Below, in pieces: positions 19,377 to 26,404 of a stretch of 64,000 bases of DNA. Origin of the DNA: Lactococcus hircilactis (GTDB lineage Bacteria; Bacillota; Bacilli; Lactobacillales; Streptococcaceae); the NCBI RefSeq assembly GCF_009601015.1, contig NZ_WITJ01000001.1, positions 182,043 through 246,042 of the forward strand, given 5' to 3'. Both the position numbers and the translations under genes were made by a program. Numbering within the stretch: position 1 is the stretch's first letter; each line of letters opens with the position of its first letter. The notes under the pieces are model-generated. The model made no database searches. It saw only the letters and a list, made by a program, of their open reading frames with translations, and was not told where the DNA came from.

Positions 19377-19380
19377 AGAA

Positions 19381-19427
19381 ATTATATTATTTTTCTTCGA
19401 TTAATTCAAGAAAAAATTCAGAAAATT
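19381..19427 (-). promoter_or_regulatory. ilvE promoter with adjacent CodY box
   Basis: Minus-strand TTGAAT (19404-19409) and TATAAT (19381-19386), spacer 17. Just upstream, 19413-19427 reads AATTTTCTGAATTTT, two mismatches from the CodY consensus AATTTTCWGAAAATT. CodY binding there would be expected to respond to branched-chain amino acids; this is an inference from motif and gene function. Confidence 0.6.
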
Positions 19428-19437
19428 AGGAAAAACA

Positions 19438-20196
19438 ATGAAATATTTAAATCTCAATTGGGAATCACTTGGCACTTTACTCTTTAATCGGGCCATTGAG
19501 CTCTTGTGGATCACCGTACTTTTTCTCATTCTCAACCGTGTCGCACTAAAAATCGTGCGCAAACTTTTCAAAAATTACAGTGAAAGAAAAAGTACAGATA
19601 CTGCTCGAATTCTAACGTTTGGCAGACTTGCTACATCTGCAGTTCAATATTTGACAGGATTTTTATATGTCTATACTGTTTTAGGAATTTTTGGCATTCC
19701 TGTTGGAAATATTCTCGCTGGTGCTGGAATATTTGGTGTCGCACTTGGTTTTGCAGGACGAGACTTAGTGGCCGATATGATCAACGGTTTTTTCATTATC
19801 GTTGAGCATCAAGTGAATGTTGGCGATTTAATTCGATTTGAAAATTTAGAGATTGAAGGTGTGGTTAAAGCCGTCGGTATTCGCTCAATCACACTGATTT
19901 CAAATGATGGGGCAACCGCATTCATCCCAAACCGCAACATCGAATCCCTCAAAAATTTTTCTTATCAAGAGCGAAGTGTCTTGTTGGACATTCCTGTCAG
20001 TACTGACAGCCTACCTGCTGTCAAAGCAAAAATGCTCGCCGTGAACAGTAATTATCCACAAGTCAGCTATTTAGGCATTGTCACCATCGAGGACAAGATT
20101 TTTCTCAGAAGTCAATTGACTGCGCCACTTTCTGAACTTTCATCACTCAAAATCGAGCTGATGGATCGCTATTTTGACGAGCAAAAAAAACCGTGA
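19438..20196 (+). CDS. MscS-family mechanosensitive channel
   Basis: 252 residues with membrane helices around 10-30, 65-90 and the pore helix (GNILAGAGIFGVALGFAGRDLVADMINGFFIIVE), followed by the beta domain (VGDLIRFENLEIEGVVKAVGIRSITLISNDGATAFIPNR). These are the MscS hallmarks; the channel releases solutes during hypo-osmotic shock. It is the only plus-strand gene of the core region. RBS AGGAAAAACA precedes the ATG. A perfect palindrome copy lies in the less conserved C-terminal part. Confidence 0.88.
   Translation: MKYLNLNWESLGTLLFNRAIELLWITVLFLILNRVALKIVRKLFKNYSERKSTDTARILTFGRLATSAVQYLTGFLYVYTVLGIFGIPVGNILAGAGIFGVALGFAGRDLVADMINGFFIIVEHQVNVGDLIRFENLEIEGVVKAVGIRSITLISNDGATAFIPNRNIESLKNFSYQERSVLLDIPVSTDSLPAVKAKMLAVNSNYPQVSYLGIVTIEDKIFLRSQLTAPLSELSSLKIELMDRYFDEQKKP
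19996..20007. repeat. Dispersed palindrome, perfect copy in mscS-like gene
   Basis: GTCAGTACTGAC within CTGTCAGTACTGACAG, read as P-VSTD-S. This gene is on the opposite strand from the others, yet one of the same two frames is used. Confidence 0.85.
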
Positions 20197-20210
20197 ATCG
20201 CGGTTTTTTT
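20183..20210. terminator. Bidirectional terminator after the MscS gene
   Basis: AAAAAACCG and CGGTTTTTT form the stem; the channel's stop codon lies inside its loop. It also serves the convergent small gene that ends at 20209. Confidence 0.75.
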
Positions 20211-20451
20211 AGTACTGTCCTTTCAAATATGCCTCAAATGACGCCACCGTTTTGATTTGATAATCCGTTTTTGAGGTGTTTGATTCAAGAAAACCTTGTT
20301 CATAACCTGTGACAATAAATTTCGCCATTAGTTTTTGATTCATCCATAGTTCAAAGGCTTGACCTGTTTTTTTGAGCAGATAAGCACGATATTTGGCAGA
20401 ACCATTTTCATTGACTTCATCCATCATTCGTTTAATGAGCTCAATATTCAT
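20209..20451 (-). CDS. Small protein of unknown function
   Basis: 80 residues, soluble, starting MNIELIKRMMDEVNENGSAKY and ending in EAYLKGQY. I do not recognise the family. Coding is supported by its clean start and stop between terminators and by codon use like its neighbours. Upstream lies a short inverted repeat (CTGATTTT/AAAATCAG, 20465-20480) before a weak ribosome site. It is convergent with the channel gene and shares its terminator. Confidence 0.6.
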   Translation of the reverse strand: MNIELIKRMMDEVNENGSAKYRAYLLKKTGQAFELWMNQKLMAKFIVTGYEQGFLESNTSKTDYQIKTVASFEAYLKGQY

Positions 20452-20574
20452 CGCTTTTTGTCCCTGATTTTAAAAATCAGCTTCACATTTTAGTGAATGT
20501 CCTTTCATCTCATAAAAATATTACAAAGCTATTTTAACAGATGATGACTTATTTTTCAATCTGTTTTCCAAAAT

Positions 20575-20605
20575 AAAAACGCTTTAATGAAAATAAAGCG
20601 TTTTT
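20575..20605. terminator. Intrinsic terminator after rnhB
   Basis: AAAAACGCTTTA and TAAAGCGTTTTT pair perfectly over 12 bases with a short loop. On the minus strand it follows rnhB by about 45 bases and ends the rbgA-rnhB transcript. Confidence 0.8.
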
Positions 20606-20649
20606 ATTTCAATATATTCGGTAAAAAACCGAAAATTTTGATTTTTTCT

Positions 20650-21420
20650 TCAGTTGTGACGCATTGATTTTATCGGCTCATAAGACAACCGATGAATTGG
20701 ACTTATTCCTAATTCTGTCAGTGCTGACAAATGTTTTGCAGTCCCATATCCAGCATTCTGTGCAAAATCATAGCCTGGATATTTTTCATCATAAGCACGC
20801 ATCAGCTCATCACGCGTCACTTTTGCGACAATACTCGCTGCAGCAATTGAACAACTCTTCGCATCCCCATGAATGATCTTTGTTTGAGCGATTGGCATCT
20901 CAAGCACCATTGCATCAATCAAAACATGTTGCGGCACAATCGAAAGATGCTCAAGCGCTTGAAGCATGGCGACTTTTGTTGCTTCATAAATATTAATCTC
21001 ATCAATCACAGTATGCTCCACGCGACCAATCCCAATTGCGAGCGCCTTTTTTTTGATTTCTTGATACAGTGCGACATGCTTTTGTTTAGGCACTTTTTTA
21101 CTGTCATTTAAACCTATAATTTCACAGTTTTTAGGTAAAATTACTGCTGCAGCAACCACTGGCCCTGCAAGTGGACCACGCCCAACTTCATCGACCCCAG
21201 CAACAAAATCCACACCATTTTGATAACACATCCGCTCAAAAACAAGCATCTGATCTAACCTTGTCTTTTCATCTTGTATCGCTTGGAGTTGTTTTTTTCT
21301 TTGCACGATTAATTTTTGAACCCCTGTGCGCTCATCATGCAAAAATTGATCAAAAACAGGAGAATGAATTTCTGTCAGTACTGACAGTATGTTTTTAATT
21401 TCCTTAATTGTCTGAACCAT
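20650..21420 (-). CDS. rnhB: Ribonuclease HII
   Basis: 256 residues, longer than the minimal enzyme because of an N-terminal extension seen in Firmicutes. The active-site block [19 protein letters not shown] holds the catalytic Asp-Glu pair, with further aspartates in HVLIDAM and [13 protein letters not shown]. It cuts RNA at ribonucleotides embedded in DNA. Two adjacent ATG codons exist; the second (21420) is spaced better from AAGGTGG. The start overlaps the end of rbgA. It contains one perfect and one variant palindrome, both reading LS(V/A)LT. Confidence 0.93.
   Translation of the reverse strand: MVQTIKEIKNILSVLTEIHSPVFDQFLHDERTGVQKLIVQRKKQLQAIQDEKTRLDQMLVFERMCYQNGVDFVAGVDEVGRGPLAGPVVAAAVILPKNCEIIGLNDSKKVPKQKHVALYQEIKKKALAIGIGRVEHTVIDEINIYEATKVAMLQALEHLSIVPQHVLIDAMVLEMPIAQTKIIHGDAKSCSIAAASIVAKVTRDELMRAYDEKYPGYDFAQNAGYGTAKHLSALTELGISPIHRLSYEPIKSMRHN
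21374..21385. repeat. Dispersed palindrome, perfect copy in rnhB
   Basis: GTCAGTACTGAC within CTGTCAGTACTGACAG, read as LSVLT near the rnhB start. This is the last perfect copy before the mobile element; a variant (GTCAGTGCTGAC) lies at 20716-20727. Confidence 0.85.
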
Positions 21421-22261
21421 CATCTGCCACCTTATCTAAACAATAAGTCCCCAAACGCCCATCACGGACATCCTTGATAAACAGTTCATAAAACCGATCA
21501 TAATCCTCACGAAAACCAAAACGCGCTGTCAGCGCCATAATCAAATCTGGAATTTCCAACGCTAAATCATCTTCTGTCATCCGAAAACGTTTCATCGTCA
21601 CTGACCGATAATTTTCCAAAAAATAGCGCAACCCAAAAATCGTCACTTCGTCCATTGGCAAAAGTTGATCTTTAATTGCACCGGTCAAAGCTAATTTCAA
21701 TCCTACTTTATCATCTTCAAATTTAGGCCACAAAATCCCAGGTGTATCCAAAATTTCCAAATCTGGATTCGTACGCAACCATTGTTGTCCCTTCGTTACT
21801 CCTGGCTTATTTCCGGTTACTGCAACTTTTTTTCCTGCCAAACGATTCATTAATGTCGATTTTCCAGCATTAGGAATTCCAACAATCATTGTTCTCAAAG
21901 ATTTACTTTGAATCCCTCGCTCCAAATCATGTGCAATTTTATCCGCCATCAAACGCTTTGCCGCAACGGTCAAACGCTTTGAAGTATAATCTTCTTTTGA
22001 GTTAATCGCAAGCGCCACATCTCCTTTTTTCTCAAAAAAATCCAACCACTCCTGAACACGCACACGATCAGCCAAATCTGCCTTATTAAGCGCTACAATA
22101 CGAGGCTTTCGGTCAATTATTTTACTTAACATCGGATTTCTTGAACTCATCGGTACACGCGCATCCACAAGTTCCACCACAAAATCCACATATTTCAAAT
22201 TTTCCTGCACCTGACGACGGGCTTTGGACATATGCCCCGGAAACCACTGAATTGTAACCAT
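21404..22261 (-). CDS. rbgA: Ribosome biogenesis GTPase RbgA (YlqF)
   Basis: 285 residues of a circularly permuted GTPase: the G4 motif (ALNKADLAD) precedes G1 ([16 protein letters not shown]) and G3 (DTPG), followed by the RNA-binding C-terminal domain. It completes assembly of the 50S subunit. The ATG at 22261 follows AAGGAG by 9 bases; the longer start at 22285 would place the ribosome site inside the gene. The mobile element begins immediately upstream, so its native promoter may have been displaced. Confidence 0.92.
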   Translation of the reverse strand: MVTIQWFPGHMSKARRQVQENLKYVDFVVELVDARVPMSSRNPMLSKIIDRKPRIVALNKADLADRVRVQEWLDFFEKKGDVALAINSKEDYTSKRLTVAAKRLMADKIAHDLERGIQSKSLRTMIVGIPNAGKSTLMNRLAGKKVAVTGNKPGVTKGQQWLRTNPDLEILDTPGILWPKFEDDKVGLKLALTGAIKDQLLPMDEVTIFGLRYFLENYRSVTMKRFRMTEDDLALEIPDLIMALTARFGFREDYDRFYELFIKDVRDGRLGTYCLDKVADDGSDN

Positions 22262-22283
22262 TTTCTCTAACTCCTTATATACC

Positions 22284-22298
22284 AAGGCTTACAGCCTT
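22284..22298. repeat. Short inverted repeat at the element-chromosome junction
   Basis: AAGGCT-TAC-AGCCTT, perfect 6-bp arms, in the gap between the rbgA start and the integrase stop. It may lie in or next to the attachment site. Confidence 0.35.
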
Positions 22299-23606
22299 TT
22301 ACTTTTTGTTTTTCCCCATTGGGGGCAAAATGGGGGCAAGATTTGATGATGCCTTATTTTGCTTTTTAACACCCAATTTTTCTACAAATCTACTGATGGC
22401 GACTACTGACCTTTCTTGACCATGCGAAAGTAAATGTGTGTAACCATTTGTCGTTTCTTCTTGTATATGTCCGACACGTTCCTGTACTTCTTTGAGCGGA
22501 ATACTCGGATCATCTCGCAAGACTGAAATATGAATATGTCGAAAACTATGCGGAACCGCATTTTTTGTCCATTCAAAGCCATATTTTTCTTTACAATTTT
22601 CTCTCAACGCTTTATTGACACGTCCCAGTATTTCTCTATAGCTATGTGACGTAATTGGCGCACCATATTCAGTCCGAAACAAAAAATCAAACTTTTTAAA
22701 CACATCATGTGGTGACTCTTTGCAATGAGCTTCAAATTTATTATTTCTTTGAATAACACGTTTGATCGCTTCAATCACAAACTCTGGTAATTTCTCAATA
22801 CGATCACCAGCTTCCGTTTTCGTTGTGTCTAAATAAAAATCTTTCACCCTCAAATCATGTGCTTGTAAAGACTTATCAATCGTAACCAATCGATTTTTAA
22901 AATCAATATCTGCAGCTGTCAAAGCAGAAGCTTCACCAATTCGGCAACCCGTGCCAATCAAGAAAAGTGCTAAATCATAATAATTCTGATTCCGACGTCC
23001 TCGAAGTTCTGACAAAAGTGCACCAACCTCTTGTTCGTTCATGAATTTTTCTTCCAAACGTTTTTTCTTGTCTCTTTTCTCACTAACAGTCGCATTTAAT
23101 TTCACCACCCGTGACGGCGAAAATGGAATAGCATTGTGTAATACACCGTAGTCAAATATTTTATTCAACGTACATTTAATATGCTGCATAGTGGAGTGGG
23201 TTGAATGATACTTCTCTTTGTACTGCCTCAGATAATTTTGAATCAGCAAAGGAGTAATCTTTGATAAGAGAATATCGTCCGAAATCAATTCTGAGAGCCT
23301 GCTAATGACAAGAATTTCCCGATTAACAGTCTGATGTTTTACCGTTGTTTGCCAAGTCTCGAACCATGAGGTTTTTAAATCACTAAACGTCTTCATAGCC
23401 TGACCTTGAAACTGCTCTTGGCGTTCTTTGATTAATTTATCAATCTTTTCATCCAGATCACGGACTGCCTTCGCTCGTCCTCGCGATGTATCTGAAGTGA
23501 AAATGACCGATGCCCGCTTATACTTTTCTGTTAATGGATCAATATAACGTTCTATCGCCTTAAAATAAATTTCTCCATTCTTATGTTTTCTTTGTTCAAA
23601 ATACAT
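22299..23606 (-). CDS. int: Tyrosine integrase of the mobile element
   Basis: 435 residues: an N-terminal arm-binding domain (HKNGEIYFKAIERYI), a SAM-like core-binding domain (100-190) and a complete catalytic domain with arginine in GTGCRIGEASALT, HSFRHIHIS, GHIQEETTNGY and the final tyrosine. It integrates and excises the element. The C-terminus ends in LAPILPPMG, encoded by a tandem repeat. It is the last gene of the element on this side, 37 bases from rbgA. RBS AAAGGAT precedes the ATG. Confidence 0.93.
   Translation of the reverse strand: MYFEQRKHKNGEIYFKAIERYIDPLTEKYKRASVIFTSDTSRGRAKAVRDLDEKIDKLIKERQEQFQGQAMKTFSDLKTSWFETWQTTVKHQTVNREILVISRLSELISDDILLSKITPLLIQNYLRQYKEKYHSTHSTMQHIKCTLNKIFDYGVLHNAIPFSPSRVVKLNATVSEKRDKKKRLEEKFMNEQEVGALLSELRGRRNQNYYDLALFLIGTGCRIGEASALTAADIDFKNRLVTIDKSLQAHDLRVKDFYLDTTKTEAGDRIEKLPEFVIEAIKRVIQRNNKFEAHCKESPHDVFKKFDFLFRTEYGAPITSHSYREILGRVNKALRENCKEKYGFEWTKNAVPHSFRHIHISVLRDDPSIPLKEVQERVGHIQEETTNGYTHLLSHGQERSVVAISRFVEKLGVKKQNKASSNLAPILPPMGKNKK
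22320..22339. repeat. Tandem direct repeat in the integrase 3' end
   Basis: TGGGGGCAA occurs twice (22320-22328 and 22331-22339) with an 11-base period. Repeats like this close to the end of an element can be arm-type integrase sites; function here is inferred only from location. Confidence 0.4.
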
Positions 23607-23683
23607 ATTTTATCCTTTCAATCAAAACATGAAAAAAGGTAAAATAGAATCCAACTAGCTCTTCCATTTTATCATTTTTAGCC

Positions 23684-23932
23684 CTATTTGTCTTTAATTC
23701 GTGCATAGCCATGCTGCTTCCAATATAGAAATTCTTCAAAGACTTCAAAATTTATCCAAACTAATTTATGAGTTGGATTAATAACGCCTCTTCCAAATTG
23801 CTTATTATTTCGCATCTCAGCAAGCCAGCGATTTAGGGTATAAATGTTCAAGCCTTCATAACGCTTTAAAACCGCTTCTTTATTTCCCCACTCAGCAATA
23901 CTACCAGCAACTGGGACATAATTTATTTTCAT
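23684..23932 (-). CDS. Candidate excisionase / small DNA-binding protein
   Basis: 82 residues, basic and aromatic-rich, with a winged-helix-like stretch (YTLNRWLAEMRNNKQFGRGVINPTHKLVWINFEVFEEFLYWK). The size, composition and position directly upstream of the integrase gene match recombination directionality factors (Xis) of integrative elements. It would favour excision over integration. RBS GAGG lies upstream of the ATG. Identity is inferred from position and general character. Confidence 0.6.
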   Translation of the reverse strand: MKINYVPVAGSIAEWGNKEAVLKRYEGLNIYTLNRWLAEMRNNKQFGRGVINPTHKLVWINFEVFEEFLYWKQHGYARIKDK

Positions 23933-24309
23933 CTTTTTTTATCCTCGTGATATAAGTATATGGGCATATTTCAGTCCCAAATTGTTTCAATTTTTATTGT
24001 TTGTTATTTTGACTATTGCAACATTTCTCAGAAACTTAGAGTTATAATTTCTTTATGGAATGGACTCATGGATGTTTCTGTTTTTTCCTGTTGCTTAGTC
24101 TTCGTTAGAAAGTCTGTTACCCAAGCGCTGTCCCTACTTCCAACTCTCTAGCTGTTTCCACTGATGGTACTCTGCTCCTAGTAGAGAGCAGGCGGTAAGT
24201 ATCTAGGTGATTTGAATTCTCTTATGCGAGGCTGTTGGTTCAACGTGTTTCTGGGAAATCTTACAGTAGTCAAGAAACATTCCAAATTCATAGAAAGGAG
24301 ACCTTCCAA
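23933..24309 (+). ncRNA. Untranslated left part of IS110 element; possible bridge RNA
   Basis: 377 bases without a credible gene between the excisionase and the IS110 transposase. A TATAAT at 24043-24048 lacks a good -35 in place. A hairpin CTGCTC/GAGCAG (24172-24191) and further short stems lie between it and the transposase. In the IS110 family the long untranslated leader is known to encode a structured bridge RNA that selects target and donor DNA, and its promoter forms when the ends join in the circular form. The position and orientation fit; the loops themselves were not resolved by eye. Confidence 0.4.
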
Positions 24310-25640
24310 ATGAAATGTTTTGTCGGTTTAGATGTCAGCTCGCAAAAGTTAGATGTTTGTATTATGCTCAGTGATAACTCAGTCACTTTCACTAAGTCAT
24401 TATCAAATGATTTAGTGGGTGCTTCTGAAATTAAGTCACAAGTCCTAAAACTTAACGAAATTAATCACTTTGAACGGATTGTTATCGGAATGGAAGCCAC
24501 AAATTTGTATAGCTTTCATCCCGCTATGTTTTTCAATGAGGATAACGATTTGAAGTTACTTCACACCGAAGTTATGATTGAGCAGCCCAATAAAATTAAG
24601 CGATACCGTGAAGCGTTTGAAGAAAATAAGAATGATACGCTGGATGCTTTTTACATCGCAGATTACTTCCGCATTGAAAGGTTCACTCCATCAATACTCA
24701 AAGAAGAGAAATATCTTGCGCTTCAACACCTCACACGAACACGACTTCAGCTTATTGAACAAATGGTCACAACCAAGCAGCACTTTACAGAAAATATTTA
24801 CTATAAGTATGATACCCTTCCGTCCGAGTTGAAAAATGACGATGACTTGAGTACTAGCTTGTATAGTGCAACAATCATCACACTGATGACCGAAGATTAT
24901 ACGCTAGATGAACTCGCTGAAACTCCCTTGGAAGATTTCGCTGAACTCCTTCAAAAGATTGAACATGGACGATTCAAGAACCCTGAGAAACTTGCTAAGG
25001 TCATAAAGAAAGCCATTAACGGTTCCTATCGTTTAAACCAAGTTCATCAAGAGTCTGTAGACATTGTGCTCAGTCTTCTTGCTCGTGAAATTCGCAGCTT
25101 AGACAAGATGATTAAGGACATTGACAGAGCCATAGAAGAGATGGGGAAGTTATTCCTGAATATCAATGCTTAACAAGTGTACCTGGTATCGGTAAAGTTT
25201 ACGCTGCAGGCATCATCGCTGAGATTGGGCAGATTGAACGCTTCAAAGACCATCCTCAACTTGCTAAATATGCAGGTTTAAACTGGAAAGAAAAACAATC
25301 TGGTAATTCTTCCTCACAAAATACTTCACTTGTTAAAAGAGGCAATAGTTATCTGCGCTATTACTTAGTTGAAGCCGCCAACTCGGTCAGACGACACGAT
25401 GACGAATACAAAACCTTTTACAAGAAGAAATATCATGAAGTACCTAAACATCATCACAAACGTGCCATCGTCTTAACTGCTAGAAAATTAGTGCGTCCGG
25501 TGGATGTGCTACTACGCAACCACCAACTCTATACGCCACCAAGGAGTCTTATGGAAGATAATTAGTTTTATCTGCACAATTTCCTTAAATTAGCCTAGTG
25601 AAAATTTGTCAAATTTCACTGGATTCTTTCGTGTTGTCTT
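24020..25640 (+). mobile_element. IS110-family insertion sequence (ends approximate)
   Basis: A single-transposase element without obvious terminal inverted repeats, as is normal for IS110. It separates the integrase module from the rest of the integrative element. Its left boundary must lie between the excisionase promoter and about 24050; the right boundary lies after the transposase stop, possibly near the hairpin at 25597-25620 (AGTGAAA...TTTCACT). Confidence 0.6.
24310..25565 (+). pseudogene. IS110-family transposase, single frameshift
   Basis: The N-terminal RuvC-like domain starts at 24310 behind AAAGGAG and shows GLDVSSQKLDVC and a DTLDAFYIADY box with acidic residues of the DEDD catalytic site. 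It stops at 25173. The C-terminal Transposase_20 domain continues in the next frame from about 25150 (CLTSVPGIGKVYAAGIIAEIGQI ... KYAGLNWKEKQSG ... RGNSYLRYYLVEAA) to 25565. Adding one G to the G4 run at 25142-25145 restores a continuous protein (M-G-E-V-I-P-E-Y-Q). The catalytic serine region SG is in the second part. Either a real inactivating deletion, a homopolymer sequencing error or, less likely, programmed slippage. Confidence 0.85.
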
Positions 25641-25725
25641 TTTCCAAGATTTTCACTCAGAATTTAACGACTTTATATTTGACTTTTTACCACTAGACTT
25701 TCTGAGCAATTTGAAGAATCTTCTT

Positions 25726-26019
25726 TTAATTCCGTAACGCTTTGTTCGGTCGTTCGTGTTGCATTTTAGTGTTTGCCTTACCATATTTGCCAGCTTTCTC
25801 TTGAATTTGGACTTCAAAATAAGCATCTTGAATATAATTAACCAGCTGTTGACGAGTACGATAGTGCATGGCAAAGTTCTTTGGAATCCGAAAATGCTCT
25901 ACTTTATCTTTCATTTGCAGGCAAAGCGTCTTCTGCTCCAAAGGTCTCCCCTCATAAATCTTAAAACTAAAGTTGAAATTCCGACGGAAACGCTCTAATT
26001 GTTGTTCGTAGTAGTTCAT
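25726..26019 (-). CDS. Small element protein of unknown function
   Basis: 97 residues, strongly basic and rich in aromatic and glutamine residues (MNYYEQQLERFRRNFNFSFKIYEG). Family not recognised. I chose the ATG at 26019 because the longer reading frame to 26109 runs through a tRNA-like sequence (its C-G-F-D-S-R-H-L residues are just a T-arm translated). AGGAAAAGAG precedes the start. Sits between the IS110 copy and the ImmA-like gene on the same strand. Confidence 0.5.
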   Translation of the reverse strand: MNYYEQQLERFRRNFNFSFKIYEGRPLEQKTLCLQMKDKVEHFRIPKNFAMHYRTRQQLVNYIQDAYFEVQIQEKAGKYGKANTKMQHERPNKALRN

Positions 26020-26053
26020 AATATTCTCTTTTCCTATTGTGATTTTCTTCGAA

Positions 26054-26121
26054 GAATACAAATGACGGGAATCGAACCCGCAATCAAAATTTCTTTTGAT
26101 TTTCTCCATCGGAACATTTGT
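26054..26121 (-). other. tRNA-like sequence (degenerate)
   Basis: On the minus strand a perfect 7-bp acceptor-like pair (ACAAATG with CATTTGT) encloses a canonical T-arm GCGGG-TTCGATT-CCCGT in the correct position next to the 3' acceptor strand. Between them an 8-bp hairpin (AATCAAAA/TTTTGATT) replaces the anticodon arm, and the D-arm is reduced to a few bases. The total is about 64 bases, shorter than a tRNA, and no 7-base anticodon loop can be formed. It is probably a tRNA relic or mimic, not a functional tRNA. Confidence 0.6.
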
Positions 26122-26310
26122 ACAAAATATGATAACGGTGCTTTTTTATAGCGGGCGCAGTCCTTGGCTCTCTCCCGCTTGTAAGTTTTGCCTTACAGAT
26201 TTGATATTCACGATGAGAGAAAGTATTATCCCTTCTCTACATTCTATTTTAGCGATATAAAAACAAATGAACAGGACATCACATGGCGGATACTGTTGGC
26301 TCAACCACGC

Positions 26311-26343
26311 CAAAAAGAGCACTTCTCAAAAGAGAAATGCTCT
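26311..26343 (-). terminator. Intrinsic terminator after the ImmA-like gene
   Basis: Minus-strand AGAGCATTTCTC / GAGAAGTGCTCT stem (one G-T type pair) with a TTTT loop and a following T5 run, about 65 bases after the gene's stop codon. Confidence 0.7.
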
Positions 26344-26404
26344 GTAATCCTTGCTATTATAGGTTTTCAATCCGCCATCGGGTGGCGGATAAACTAAAAA
26401 ATTT

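Larger units (their letters stand above)
26020..26404 (-). other. Structured non-coding gap upstream of the small gene
   Basis: 385 bases without a gene. It holds, from right to left on the minus strand, a perfect hairpin ATCCGCCA/TGGCGGAT (26370-26390), a terminator (26311-26343), a longer hairpin AGCGGG/CCCGCT (26150-26179) and the tRNA-like sequence (26054-26121). Confidence 0.6.

Noticed and set aside
25653..25874. 73-codon minus-strand frame overlapping the 97-residue gene
   Set aside because: Overlaps in another frame, lacks a ribosome site and has a composition typical of AT-rich shadow frames.
26020..26109. N-terminal extension of the 97-residue protein
   Set aside because: The added residues translate a T-arm (C-G-F-D-S-R-H-L), a known trap of tRNA-like DNA read as protein; a better start with ribosome site exists at 26019.
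26054..26121. A functional tRNA gene
   Set aside because: The D-arm is missing and no seven-base anticodon loop can be drawn.
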